Below are positions 26,575 to 34,953 of a stretch of DNA of 64,000 nucleotides, piece after piece. Every line of letters begins with the position of its first letter. Position 1 is the stretch's first letter. A program made the translations under genes and the position numbers. The DNA comes from Mycobacterium sp. ENV421. GTDB lineage: Bacteria > Actinomycetota > Actinomycetes > Mycobacteriales > Mycobacteriaceae. The notes below the pieces were generated by a model. The model was not told the DNA's origin and did not search any database. It worked only from the letters and a program-made list of their open reading frames with translations. The stretch covers positions 1-64,000 of the forward strand of contig NZ_PDHO01000015.1 in NCBI RefSeq assembly GCF_002887815.1, written 5' to 3'.

Positions 26575-28164
26575 CTACACGACATCGCGGCGGCGATAGA
26601 TGGCACCGGCGATCAGCGTGACCGCGACGCCGATCGCCACCATCACGCCCAGTGCCACAACGGAAACCGATGACGGTGCGGTGGTACGCCCCACCGGCGA
26701 GGCCTCGATCAACCATCGCGGCAACCGCAGCAGCGCACCGAGATACAACGCGACGACCACGAATGCGACGGCCACCCAGCCGATGCCGGGATGACGCAAC
26801 GCGACGCCGAGGGCGGCGATGCCTGCCATCACCGCCATCGCAGGCAGGAAGGCCAGCGCAGCCCAGGTCAAGCGCAGGATCGTGGCGGGCTCGCCCAACG
26901 TCAATCCGGCGCCGATGCCGTTACCCAGGCCTGCGCAGGCCAGCAGCACCGCCGCACCGGTCAGCCCCGCGCCGACCGCCGACAACAACCACGCCCAGCG
27001 CGACACCGAACCCGCCAGCACCGCCTCGCCGATTCCGGACTCCTCGTCGCGGCGCAGCCGCACCACAACGCTAACCACATACGCGGTGGTCGCCGCGGCC
27101 AGGAACTGCGTCATGGTGGTGTACACACCGTCGGTGCCCTGCGCCGAAAGCAACCGGGCCAGAAGCTCATTGCCTCTCGCCGCGTCCAGCAGCGATTTGG
27201 TCATCGAACCGAACGCCGCCCCGGCGATCAGCAGACCAACCGCCCAGCCCACGGTCAGGCCGCGGTGAATCACCAGCTGTAGACCGAAGACCCCGCCGAC
27301 TGGTCGCGCACGGGAGTGCTCACCGGCGGACGCCAGGACACCGTCGTCGTACTGGCGGCGGCTCTCCAGCGCCACGGTGGCCGCGACGAGTGCGACGGCC
27401 AGCGCAGCCAGCAGCCCGAGTGGCCACCAGCGCAATGCGACGAAGGGTCGCATCTGCTGCGCCCACGCGATGGGGGAGAACCAGCTCAGCGCGCTGCCGG
27501 AGTTGTCGATCACGTCGCCCGCACCCCGCACCAGGACGGCCGCGGCCAGTGTCGCGAGCGCGGCTCCGCTGGCCGTTCTGGCCTGCCGCCACAATTGCGC
27601 GCTCAGCGCCGCGACAGCTCCGAAAACCGTTGCCACGGTGGTGATCCCCAAAATCATCGCCGCGGTGTCGACCACCGCGAACCCGGTGGCGGCCATGGCG
27701 ATCGTCATCGTCACCGACAGGACGGCGTTCACCAGCACGATGACGATCAGGGCGGCGGCCGTGCGGGCATGGCGGCCGACGATCGAGGAAAGCACGAGTT
27801 CGGCGGCTCCGCTTTCCTCTTCGGCGCGGGTGTGACGAATGACGGTCATGATGGCCAGAATCGATGCCGCCACGATCAACGTCAGGGTCAGTTCATTGGC
27901 CATCATGACGCCGAGATCGGTCTCGTTGACTCCGAACATCGGTCCGCCCAACATGATCCCGGCCGGGGTCTTGAGCAAGTTCACGCGGGCCTGGCGCTGC
28001 GCCTCGTCGGGATACGCGAGTTTGATCCCATTGGGGGCGTAGACCATCATCAGTGTCAGCGCCGAGATCCACGCCGTCAGCCGGATCCTGTCGCGACGCA
28101 GGGCGAAGCGGACGAGCGTCCCGGTCCCGGTCAACCGGGACGGGGCGGTTGCGGTTGCGGTCAT
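26575..28164 (-). CDS. ABC exporter permease (tetronasin/multidrug type, Rv1217c-like)
   Basis: A 529-residue permease with about twelve hydrophobic segments in two similar halves; each half carries an ETDLGVMMANEL or EESGIGEAVLAGSVSRW-type loop (note RAEEESGAAELVLSSIVGR and RRDEESGIGEAVLAGSVSR), the repeated feature of polyketide/tetronasin exporter permeases. The partner ATPase gene overlaps its ATG (ATGA). The M. tuberculosis pair Rv1217c-Rv1218c exports several drug classes; similar efflux is likely here, but substrates are unknown. Regulation presumably comes from the TetR gene at the head of the operon. Confidence 0.9.
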   Translation of the reverse strand: MTATATAPSRLTGTGTLVRFALRRDRIRLTAWISALTLMMVYAPNGIKLAYPDEAQRQARVNLLKTPAGIMLGGPMFGVNETDLGVMMANELTLTLIVAASILAIMTVIRHTRAEEESGAAELVLSSIVGRHARTAAALIVIVLVNAVLSVTMTIAMAATGFAVVDTAAMILGITTVATVFGAVAALSAQLWRQARTASGAALATLAAAVLVRGAGDVIDNSGSALSWFSPIAWAQQMRPFVALRWWPLGLLAALAVALVAATVALESRRQYDDGVLASAGEHSRARPVGGVFGLQLVIHRGLTVGWAVGLLIAGAAFGSMTKSLLDAARGNELLARLLSAQGTDGVYTTMTQFLAAATTAYVVSVVVRLRRDEESGIGEAVLAGSVSRWAWLLSAVGAGLTGAAVLLACAGLGNGIGAGLTLGEPATILRLTWAALAFLPAMAVMAGIAALGVALRHPGIGWVAVAFVVVALYLGALLRLPRWLIEASPVGRTTAPSSVSVVALGVMVAIGVAVTLIAGAIYRRRDVV

Positions 28165-29084
28165 GGCGCGGGCGTCCGGTATTCGCGCAGGAACAGGTCT
28201 TCCAGGGAGGCCGGCGTGACCGTCAGGTCCGCGATCCCGAGCTGGGTGAGATGCACCATCGTCGCGTCCAGTACGTCGCGGCCGACGGTGAATCGGACCT
28301 GGCCGTCGACGATGTTCACGTCGTGCACGCCGGGCCATCGAGCCACGACGGTGGGGTCGCGGTGGGTGCGTGCTGTCACCGTGGTGCGCATCAGGTGCTG
28401 GAGCTGGGCCAGCGGCCCCGATTGCACGGTGCGCCCGGCGCGGATGATGGTGACTGTGTCACAGACCTTTTCGACCTCGGCCAGGACGTGGCTGGAGAGC
28501 AGCACCGCAGCGCCGCGGCCGGCGACCTCGCGGACGCATTCCTGAAAGACGTTCTCCATCAACGGGTCGAGGCCCGACGTCGGCTCGTCGAGAATGTAGA
28601 TGTCGGCGTCGGTGGCGAAGGCGGCCACCAGCGCCACCTTCTGGCGGTTGCCTTTCGAGTACGTACGGGCCTTCTTGTTCGGGTCGAGTTCGAAGCGCTG
28701 GATCAGCCAGTCCCGCCGGCGGGGGTCCGCACCACCGCGCAGGCCGCACAGGAAGTCGATCACCTGACCGCCGGTCAGATTCGGCCACAGCGTCACATCC
28801 CCGGGTACGTAGGCGATGCGCCGGTGCAGCGCCACCGCGTCGTGCCACGGGTCACCGCCCAGTAGGCGGACGTGGCCGCCGTCGGCGCGCAGTAGCCCGA
28901 GCAGGATGCGGATGGTTGTGGATTTGCCTGCGCCATTGGGTCCGAGGAATCCGGCGACCGAGCCGGCGCGAACGGTCAAGTCCATGCCGTCCAGGGCCCG
29001 GGTTCGGCCGAAAGTCTTGACCAGACCGTGGATTTCGACCGCTGCGGTGTCAGTCCGCGCTGTCGGTACCGATGCCGTCGTCAT
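28161..29084 (-). CDS. ABC exporter ATP-binding protein (Rv1218c-like)
   Basis: A 307-residue ATPase of the DrrA type. Walker A GPNGAGKST at 48-56, a signature variant TYSKGNRQKV at 141-150 (SKGNRQ instead of LSGGQ, normal for this subgroup), Walker B IYILDEP at 162-168, the H-loop in LLSSHVLAEVEKV, and a C-terminal extension of about 80 residues. It powers the adjacent permease; the M. tuberculosis orthologue contributes to multidrug efflux. The 5' end overlaps the tetR 3' end by 35 bases, and the 3' end overlaps the permease start. Confidence 0.93.
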   Translation of the reverse strand: MTTASVPTARTDTAAVEIHGLVKTFGRTRALDGMDLTVRAGSVAGFLGPNGAGKSTTIRILLGLLRADGGHVRLLGGDPWHDAVALHRRIAYVPGDVTLWPNLTGGQVIDFLCGLRGGADPRRRDWLIQRFELDPNKKARTYSKGNRQKVALVAAFATDADIYILDEPTSGLDPLMENVFQECVREVAGRGAAVLLSSHVLAEVEKVCDTVTIIRAGRTVQSGPLAQLQHLMRTTVTARTHRDPTVVARWPGVHDVNIVDGQVRFTVGRDVLDATMVHLTQLGIADLTVTPASLEDLFLREYRTPAP

Positions 29085-29727
29085 GTTGTTCTCCCTCGGT
29101 GTGGGTCACAATTTCGCCGTGTGCGGCGAAGCTGTCGAACATCGTCGAGTCGGTGAGCAGGCCCTCGGTGTAGAGCTCGAGGGCGGGCAGCATCATCTCG
29201 TTGGCGTAGTCGTGCAGAACAGCCCGTAAATCCGTTGGGTTGTCGTGCAATTGGAGGTAGAGCAGGAAGGCGCCGCCGCCTGCCATGCCGAGATACTTCG
29301 CGCGTGCGGCTGGGTCGCGGCTCGGCTTGATCGTGCCGGCGTGGACCCCCTCGTCGAGGTAAGCCTCGACATTCGCGAACATGGTGCGCCACAGGTTTCT
29401 GGCCAGCTCGCCGCCGGTCTGCATGCTGCGCACAAGGTAGGCCATCATCGGCGCGAACGATTCGATCTCGGCCGCTGCGGCGAGCCACGTGGCCGGGTCG
29501 GTGGAACGAATCGTCTCGGATTTCTCACTGCGGACTTCTTCGGCGATGTAGTCGTCGCACGCTTGGCGCAATCCGTCCTTCGACCCAAAGTGGTGGATCA
29601 CCAGCCCCGGGCTCACCCCGGCGGCCTCGGCGATCGCCCGAACCCCGACATCGAATCCGCGGGCGCCGAACAGCTCGATGGCGGCGTCGCGAATCCGGGC
29701 CACGGTCGTCAGGTCCGTTGAACGCAT
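29050..29727 (-). CDS. TetR-family repressor of the efflux operon (Rv1219c-like)
   Basis: A 225-residue TetR protein. The N-terminal helix-turn-helix spans about 10-50 (RIRDAAIELFGARGFDVGVRAIAEAAGVSPGLVIHHFGSKDGL), and a helical ligand domain with a TetR_C-type YLVRSMQTGGELARNLW segment follows. The M. tuberculosis orthologue Rv1219c represses Rv1217c-Rv1218c. The ATG 29727 was chosen, not the GTG at 29745, because a TTGACC/TAGCAT promoter places the transcription start at this ATG. A perfect palindrome overlapping the -10 is the likely autoregulatory operator. Confidence 0.92.
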   Translation of the reverse strand: MRSTDLTTVARIRDAAIELFGARGFDVGVRAIAEAAGVSPGLVIHHFGSKDGLRQACDDYIAEEVRSEKSETIRSTDPATWLAAAAEIESFAPMMAYLVRSMQTGGELARNLWRTMFANVEAYLDEGVHAGTIKPSRDPAARAKYLGMAGGGAFLLYLQLHDNPTDLRAVLHDYANEMMLPALELYTEGLLTDSTMFDSFAAHGEIVTHTEGEQHDDGIGTDSAD

Positions 29728-29743
29728 GTTTAGGATGCTAAAC
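29728..29743. promoter_or_regulatory. palindromic TetR operator directly before the tetR start
   Basis: GTTTAG-GATG-CTAAAC (plus strand) is a perfect six-base inverted repeat that touches the ATG and overlaps the -10 box. Binding here would block RNA polymerase, the usual mode of TetR autorepression. Confidence 0.7.
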
Positions 29744-29764
29744 ACTTGTTCAATCGCCGGTCAA
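29735..29764 (-). promoter_or_regulatory. tetR-ABC operon promoter, predicted leaderless
   Basis: TTGACC (29764-29759), 18-base spacer, TAGCAT (29740-29735), then seven bases and the ATG. This is the best complete SigA-type promoter in the window. Confidence 0.7.
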
Positions 29765-29824
29765 GCACCAACTGCATCGACGGGTGGAACTGGTGGTGGG
29801 GCGGTCGCCCGGTGCGGACGCCTC

Positions 29825-30250
29825 TCAGGCGGCAGTGCGCAACGCGACTGTCTCGGCAGCCACCGGCGCGGGCCGGGCGGCGCGGTTGAGCAGGATCTCG
29901 AATGTGCGGGCGGTGCCGATCGACCCGTAGGAGTACGGCTGGTCGCGGTGCAGTGCTGAACCGGGGATGCCGTCGATGTCGACGCGGACGCGATGAGTGC
30001 TGGGGTCGCCCGCCGAACCGGTCTCGGTCACAGTGGCCGCCAACCCGGCCAGCGGGATTCGGACCGCGTCCCGGCGGCTGCCGACGATCAGCGAACTCTT
30101 CGTGATGCGCAGGTCACCCCATGTCGCCAGCACTCCCTCGCGGCGGTTACGGCGACTTTGCGAGAGATCGAAAAACATCGCGGCAATTCCGAGGAGCGCA
30201 AAGGGCACGAACAATGTCGCCACCAGCACGGGGCTTATCCGTGGATCCAT
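29825..30250 (-). CDS. small membrane protein with PH-like soluble domain
   Basis: A 141-residue protein of unknown function. One transmembrane helix near the N-terminus (about 7-27, LVATLFVPFALLGIAAMFF) is followed by a soluble region with alternating beta strands (VLATWGDLRITKSSLIVG, VRIPLAGLAATVTETG, HRVRVDIDGIPG), suggestive of a PH-like or photosystem-assembly type fold. The ATG 30250 has a purine-rich GGGGGGAAAAC ribosome site. It lies between the tetR promoter and a 460-base AT-rich gap, and seems to be transcribed alone. Confidence 0.72.
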   Translation of the reverse strand: MDPRISPVLVATLFVPFALLGIAAMFFDLSQSRRNRREGVLATWGDLRITKSSLIVGSRRDAVRIPLAGLAATVTETGSAGDPSTHRVRVDIDGIPGSALHRDQPYSYGSIGTARTFEILLNRAARPAPVAAETVALRTAA

Positions 30251-30710
30251 GTTTTCCCCCCAGAAACACCGTGCGCTGTCAGCTGTTAACGGCCGGACAT
30301 ATCCCCGCAATACTTCTGCCTCACACCAACTTTGGTGCGAGGTTGCCCATATAACCAGCAAGGTAAACGCGTTTGCGATGACTCTTGTCGATCAGAGTCG
30401 CCCTCACTCGCGATGACCTCACGGGTCAAAATCCTATTGAGTAGGAAGCGGGGATAACTGCACTTTTGGAGAGTTTGCTGGAATTCAGCATGATGGAAAT
30501 ATGGCAACCAATTACCAGCGGATAATTGGCGTCTTCACCGGCTTGGCGAACGTCGCGTCAATGCTGGTGAGGGGATTTTCCTGCGCGGGACGGCGCGGGG
30601 AAGCGCCATGAAATCTGCACGTCCGTTGAATATCAGCAAACTTCGACCGTGAATGCGACGAGCAAAGCGCCGCCGGCCGCAGTGGTCAGCGCATCACACG
30701 AACTGCCAAA
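30251..30710. other. 460-base AT-rich non-coding gap with four small palindromes
   Basis: Clearly richer in A and T than its surroundings and the only gene-free stretch above 300 bases. It contains inverted repeats at 30324-30337 (CACCAA/TTGGTG), 30380-30399 (GACTCT/AGAGTC), 30432-30446 (TCCTA/TAGGA) and 30508-30529 (CCAATTA/TAATTGG). It must hold the promoter of the 141-residue membrane protein gene. A 36-codon frame from ATG 30501 has no convincing ribosome site. A small RNA gene is possible but unproven. Confidence 0.6.
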
Positions 30711-31376
30711 TCAGTCGCGGGCCGCGACCAGGATTCCGTCTCCCAGCGGAATCAACACCGGGGTGAGGCGCTCGTCCTCGGCGATCAGCCGGGCCGCCTC
30801 GCGCACGGCCGCGACCTCGGCGTCATTGGCCGCCGGGTCACCGGCGCGGCCGCCGAGCGCGGAGCGATGCACGACGATCGCGCCGCCTGGGCGCAGCAGG
30901 CGGATGCCCTCGACGATGAAATCGGCCTGATCCGACGGTGCGGCATCGAGAAACACCAGGTCATAGGACTCGTCGGCCAGCCGGGTGAGGACTTCCTGGG
31001 CTCGGCCGGCGATCAGCCGGGTACGCGACGGGCCGATGCCGGCCTCGGTGAACGCCTGCTTGGCGATGCGCTGATGCTCGGGCTCGATGTCGATGGTGGT
31101 CAGGACACCGTCGTCACGCATCCCCGACAGCAGCCAGAGCCCGCTCACGCCGGCACCGGTGCCCACCTCGACAACTGCTTTGCCGCCGGACAGCCGGGCA
31201 AGTACGCTGAGCAGCGCACCGACCGCCGGTGTCACCGCTCCGGCGCCGGCGTCCACAGCTCGCTCCCGGGCGGCCGCGACAATGGCGTCCTCGGAGATCG
31301 AACCCTCCGCATGGGCGAGCATCCGGTCGGCGCGGCTGGCCTCCGGCTGGCCTGTTTGGTCCTCGGTAGTGGCCAT
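30711..31376 (-). CDS. SAM-dependent O-methyltransferase (Rv1220c-like)
   Basis: A 221-residue class I methyltransferase of the catechol/caffeoyl-CoA O-methyltransferase family (Methyltransf_3). SAM motif I is VVEVGTGAGVSGLWLL (about 68-83), followed by LTTIDIEPEH (acidic ribose-binding residue) and LVFLDAAPSDQADFI (metal-binding Asp). It matches Rv1220c, immediately upstream of and divergent from sigE as in M. tuberculosis. The acceptor is unknown. The ATG 31376 has a TACGCT box seven bases upstream, predicting a leaderless mRNA. Confidence 0.9.
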   Translation of the reverse strand: MATTEDQTGQPEASRADRMLAHAEGSISEDAIVAAARERAVDAGAGAVTPAVGALLSVLARLSGGKAVVEVGTGAGVSGLWLLSGMRDDGVLTTIDIEPEHQRIAKQAFTEAGIGPSRTRLIAGRAQEVLTRLADESYDLVFLDAAPSDQADFIVEGIRLLRPGGAIVVHRSALGGRAGDPAANDAEVAAVREAARLIAEDERLTPVLIPLGDGILVAARD

Positions 31377-31383
31377 TCTCAGC

Positions 31384-31389
31384 AGCGTA
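31384..31389 (-). promoter_or_regulatory. -10 box of the O-methyltransferase gene, predicted leaderless
   Basis: TACGCT on the minus strand, seven bases before the ATG at 31376. Confidence 0.45.
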
Positions 31390-31596
31390 GGCGCAGTTGT
31401 ATCGGCGAGTGGGCAGGCGCGCCCGGCGCCGGTGGGCGCCACAACGGCCGGTCGGATGCGGGGATGCCAGACGTCAAGGATGACGCGCCGTCCAGCAGTG
31501 AAAGAGCTGGACACGAATCGATAACGAAAGTATTTCTTAGTCAAACCTTAGTTAGCTCAAATCGCCCCCACACAGGTTTGGGGAACGGTAGCGGGC

Positions 31597-32370
31597 ATGG
31601 AACAGAGCCCCCGCTGGTCGGGGAATATGCCCGACAACGGTCGCGTTGTCAGGCTTGATGCGGTCGACGGCACCCAGCCGTCAACGCAGGTCAACCAGGA
31701 GGATCCGACGACCACCACATTGATGGCTCCGGCACATATGTCGCACCCCGAGCAGTTGGGGGAAGCCGAGTGGGTTGAACCGTCCGAGGAACTGCAGGGC
31801 ACCGCGGTGTTCGATGCCACCGGCGACCGGACGGCGATGCCGTCCTGGGACGAGCTGGTCCGTCAGCACGCCGACCGGGTGTACCGGCTGGCCTATCGCC
31901 TGTCGGGTAACCAGCAGGATGCGGAGGACCTCACCCAGGAGACCTTCATCAGGGTGTTCCGCTCTGTGCAGAACTACCAGCCCGGCACGTTCGAAGGCTG
32001 GCTGCACCGCATCACCACCAACTTGTTCCTCGACATGGTCCGCCGCCGCGGCCGCATCCGCATGGAGGCGCTGCCCGAGGATTACGACCGGGTCCCCGCC
32101 GACGAGCCCAACCCCGAGCAGATCTTCCACGACTCGCGACTGGGTGCGGATTTGCAGGCCGCGCTGGATTCGTTGGCGCCGGAGTTCCGTGCCGCCGTCG
32201 TCCTGTGTGACATCGAGGGTCTGTCGTACGAGGAGATCGGTGCGACGCTCGGCGTCAAGCTGGGCACCGTGCGCAGCCGCATCCACCGCGGTCGCCAGGC
32301 GCTCCGCGACTACCTGGCGGCCCATTCCGGCCAGCGGGGGTTGGCAGACTTCACGGCCGAATCGGCGTAG
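31597..32370 (+). CDS. sigE: ECF sigma factor SigE
   Basis: Stress-response sigma factor directing transcription under envelope, heat and detergent stress. From WVEPSEELQGTAVFDATGD onward it is nearly identical to M. tuberculosis SigE: region 2 ELVRQHADRVYRLAYRLSGN through FEGWLHRITTNLFLDMVRRR (about 88-150), region 4 AAVVLCDIEGLSYEEIGATL through VRSRIHRGRQALRDYLAAH (about 205-245). The 257 residues equal the M. tuberculosis length. The first 40 residues and the C-terminal tail differ. Several starts are possible (31597, 31627, 31723, 31738); M. tuberculosis sigE is known to use alternative promoters and starts. A SigH/SigE-like promoter inside the 5' coding region would favour the internal ones. 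rseA follows at 132 bases. Confidence 0.96.
   Translation: MEQSPRWSGNMPDNGRVVRLDAVDGTQPSTQVNQEDPTTTTLMAPAHMSHPEQLGEAEWVEPSEELQGTAVFDATGDRTAMPSWDELVRQHADRVYRLAYRLSGNQQDAEDLTQETFIRVFRSVQNYQPGTFEGWLHRITTNLFLDMVRRRGRIRMEALPEDYDRVPADEPNPEQIFHDSRLGADLQAALDSLAPEFRAAVVLCDIEGLSYEEIGATLGVKLGTVRSRIHRGRQALRDYLAAHSGQRGLADFTAESA
31621..31649 (+). promoter_or_regulatory. SigH/SigE-type promoter inside the sigE 5' coding region
   Basis: GGGAAT (31621-31626), 17-base spacer, CGTTGT (31644-31649), matching the GGAAC/T...CGTTG pattern of SigH- and SigE-dependent promoters. Transcripts would start near 31656 and translate from ATG 31723 or 31738, giving a SigE shortened by 42-47 residues. Confidence 0.5.
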
Positions 32371-32502
32371 ACCGACGGGCAGCGGCCAAACTGTGGCCGG
32401 CATGTCATGTCACCGAGGGTTTCGCGCGCTACATTCGATCTAGCGGCGCAGCACCAGCGAGGTAAATCTCGTGCTGACGCGAACCCCGAGAGGAGCGCAG
32501 TG

Positions 32503-32937
32503 ATGGTCGACCGTGGACACATGTTCCGTCGAGCATTTTCCTGGTTGCCCTCACAGTTCGCCTCCCAGAGTGACGCGCCCATCGGGGCGCCGCGCCAATT
32601 CGGTTCCACCGAGCACCTGTCGATCGAGGCGATCGCCGCGTATGTCGACGGCGAGCTGAGGATGAAGTCGTACCTACGGGCGGCGCACCATCTGTCGCTG
32701 TGCCCGGAGTGCGCGGCCGAGGTAGAGGGCCAGAGTCAGGCTCGCACCGCGTTGCGGGATTCCGTTCCGATCAGCATGCCGAGCAGCTTGTTGGGGCTGT
32801 TGTCGCAGATCCCGCAGGCGGCGCCGGACGATTCGGGTGTGCCGGACGGGCGAAGCCGCCCTGGCAGCGACATCGAGTCCGGACTCGCCGATCAGTTAGC
32901 TGAACGCACAGACCGTGACCGGCGTAAGCGCCGGTAG
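32503..32937 (+). CDS. rseA: anti-sigma-E factor RseA
   Basis: A 144-residue zinc-associated anti-sigma factor that holds SigE inactive in unstressed cells. The ZAS motif is His63-Cys67-Cys70 (HLSLCPEC), preceded by LSIEAIAAYVDGELRMKSYLRAAH. No transmembrane helix is seen, so it is cytoplasmic, as for Rv1222. In M. tuberculosis RseA is phosphorylated by PknB and then degraded by ClpC1P2; conservation here is inferred. The ATG 32503 has GAGAGGAG eight bases upstream; ATG 32521 is an alternative. A bulged stem-loop (about 32448-32476) lies in the sigE-rseA gap and might tune the ratio of the two proteins. Confidence 0.93.
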   Translation: MVDRGHMFRRAFSWLPSQFASQSDAPIGAPRQFGSTEHLSIEAIAAYVDGELRMKSYLRAAHHLSLCPECAAEVEGQSQARTALRDSVPISMPSSLLGLLSQIPQAAPDDSGVPDGRSRPGSDIESGLADQLAERTDRDRRKRR

Positions 32938-33016
32938 GGTGGATGTGAAATCGGGCAGTGTCGTGCCCGGTCCCACAGCGCGCGCTCGCGGCTGAGCGCT
33001 TGGATAGAGGTTGAAC

Positions 33017-34516
33017 TTGAGCCCCAATCAGGACAACTCCGGCAGCAGCCCCCGTCTGGCACCGCGTCCGGTCTCCCGGCCTGCCGTCGATCCGGCCGCC
33101 ACCCGCACGTTCGGGCGTCCCCAGGGTGTTGACGGCTCGTTCGTGGCCGAGGAGCTGCGTCCCGCCAAATTCCGCGGGGAGGTCGAATTCCAGCCCAAGG
33201 ACCACGTCCCGGACCCCGTGCTGGGCGAGGCGTTCGGCCGGCCCTATCCGGGCGGCGAGTCGCTGCAGCGGCACCCCGCCGACGCCGGGGCACTGGACGC
33301 TGAGCGCGACGACGATTCCGACGACGTCGACGATCCCTGGCGGGACCCGGGGGCGGCGGCCGCTCTCGGCACGCCGGCACTGCAGCAGGCGGCACCCGTC
33401 GTCGCGGCCGGGCCCACCGGCAAGCTCGGCGTCCGCGACGTGCTGTTCGGCGGGCGGGTGTCCTACGTCTCGCTGGCGGTGCTGGGCATCATCGCGCTGC
33501 TGATCGGGTTCGCCGGCGGCTGGGTGGGGCGCAAGACCGCCGAGGTCGTCGAGGCGTTCACCACGTCGAAGGTCTCGCTGGCCACCAACAGCACCGGTGA
33601 GGTGCCGCCCGGCAGGTTCGCGAAGGTCGCCACGTCAGTCGCCGATTCCGTCGTCACCATCGAGGCGGTCAGCGACGACGAAGGCGCTCAGGGCTCCGGC
33701 GTCGTCGTCGACGGCCGCGGCTATATCGTCACCAACAACCACGTGATCTCCGACGCCGCCAACAATCCGAGCAAGTTCAAGATCTCGGTGGTGTTCAACG
33801 ACGGCAAGTCGGTGCCGGCCAACCTCGTCGGCCGCGACCCCAAGACCGACCTGGCGGTGCTCAAGGTCGACAACGTCGACAACCTGACGGTGGCCCGTTT
33901 CGGGGACTCCAGCAAGGTTCACGTCGGTGACGAGGTCATCGCGGCCGGTGCCCCGCTGGGCCTGCGCAGCACCGTGACCCACGGCATTATCAGCGCCCTG
34001 CACCGGCCCATCCCGCTCTCGGGTGAGGGATCGGACACCGACACCGTCATCGATGCCATCCAGACCGACGCCTCGATCAACCACGGCAACTCGGGTGGTC
34101 CGCTGATCAACATGGATTCCGAGGTGATCGGAATCAACACCGCCGGGAAGTCGTTGTCCGACAGCGCAAGTGGCCTCGGGTTCGCCATCCCGGTCAACGA
34201 GGTCAAGCGGACCGTCGAGGCCTTGATCAAGGACGGCAAGGTCGATCACCCGACGTTGGGCCTGTCGGCGCGTTCGGTGAGCAACGACCTCGCCCAGGGC
34301 GCCCAGGTGGCCAACGTCAAGGCCGGCAGTCCCGCCGAGAAGGCCGGAATCCTCGAGAACGACATCATCGTCAAGGTCGGCAACCGCACGGTCGCCGACG
34401 CAGACGAGCTCGCGGTCGCCATACGCCAGCTCAAGATCGGGCAGGACGCACCCATCGAGGTCATCCGCGATGGCCGCAAGGTCACGCTGACGGTTAACCC
34501 CGCGTCGGACAACTGA
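33017..34516 (+). CDS. htrA: membrane-anchored HtrA/DegP-type serine protease
   Basis: A 499-residue protein with a Pro-rich cytoplasmic N-terminus (about 1-140), one transmembrane helix (VSYVSLAVLGIIALLIGFAGG), a trypsin-like domain with an intact triad His242 (TNNHVIS), Asp278 (KTDLAVLK) and Ser359 (HGNSGGPL), and a C-terminal PDZ domain (about 405-495). It corresponds to Rv1223, part of the SigE envelope-stress locus, and acts on the periplasmic side. Two adjacent TTG codons are possible; 33017 was chosen because AGAGG lies six bases before it, whereas 33011 would abut the ribosome site. It starts 79 bases after rseA. Confidence 0.95.
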   Translation: MSPNQDNSGSSPRLAPRPVSRPAVDPAATRTFGRPQGVDGSFVAEELRPAKFRGEVEFQPKDHVPDPVLGEAFGRPYPGGESLQRHPADAGALDAERDDDSDDVDDPWRDPGAAAALGTPALQQAAPVVAAGPTGKLGVRDVLFGGRVSYVSLAVLGIIALLIGFAGGWVGRKTAEVVEAFTTSKVSLATNSTGEVPPGRFAKVATSVADSVVTIEAVSDDEGAQGSGVVVDGRGYIVTNNHVISDAANNPSKFKISVVFNDGKSVPANLVGRDPKTDLAVLKVDNVDNLTVARFGDSSKVHVGDEVIAAGAPLGLRSTVTHGIISALHRPIPLSGEGSDTDTVIDAIQTDASINHGNSGGPLINMDSEVIGINTAGKSLSDSASGLGFAIPVNEVKRTVEALIKDGKVDHPTLGLSARSVSNDLAQGAQVANVKAGSPAEKAGILENDIIVKVGNRTVADADELAVAIRQLKIGQDAPIEVIRDGRKVTLTVNPASDN

Positions 34517-34520
34517 CACC

Positions 34521-34949
34521 ATGTTCGCCAACGTCGGGTGGGGCGAAATGCTCGTGTTGGTAGTCATCGGGCTGGTGGTCCTCGGTCCCGAGCGGCTGCC
34601 GGGTGCCATCCGGTGGACGTCGAATTCGTTGCGGCAGGCCCGCGACTACATCAGCGGCGCCACCAGTCAGCTGCGTGACGACCTCGGGCCGGAGTTCGAG
34701 GATCTGCGCCAGCCGCTGAGCGAGTTGCAGAAGCTGCGCGGTATGACGCCGCGGGCCGCGCTCACCAAACACCTTCTCGACGGTGATGATTCGTGGATCG
34801 GCGAAGCGTTCCAGTCGCCCGGAGCCGCCGGGCCTGCGACATCAGACACAGTGAAGCCGCACAGTGCGCCGCCCCCGCAGGCCGTGGTGCCCAAGCCTGA
34901 GCCGTTGCCGCCCGGTACGCCGGCACCTTTCGACGCCGACGCGACCTGA
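34521..34949 (+). CDS. tatB: twin-arginine translocase subunit TatB
   Basis: Receptor component of the Tat system that exports folded proteins with TatA and TatC (not in this window). The 142-residue protein has the N-terminal helix MFANVGWGEMLVLVVIGLVVLGPERLPGA, whose FxNVGxxEhhVLhhhxLhhhGPERLP signature separates TatB from TatA, then an amphipathic helix and a Pro-rich tail. Four bases separate it from the htrA stop, so it is the last gene of the sigE-rseA-htrA-tatB set (Rv1221-Rv1224). The end is four bases from convergent mrp. Confidence 0.96.
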   Translation: MFANVGWGEMLVLVVIGLVVLGPERLPGAIRWTSNSLRQARDYISGATSQLRDDLGPEFEDLRQPLSELQKLRGMTPRAALTKHLLDGDDSWIGEAFQSPGAAGPATSDTVKPHSAPPPQAVVPKPEPLPPGTPAPFDADAT

Positions 34950-34953
34950 TCGC

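Noticed and set aside
30501..30611. 36-codon frame MATNYQRIIGVFTGLANVAS...
   Set aside because: No good ribosome site or -10 box, no recognisable protein; kept only as a remark in the AT-rich gap.
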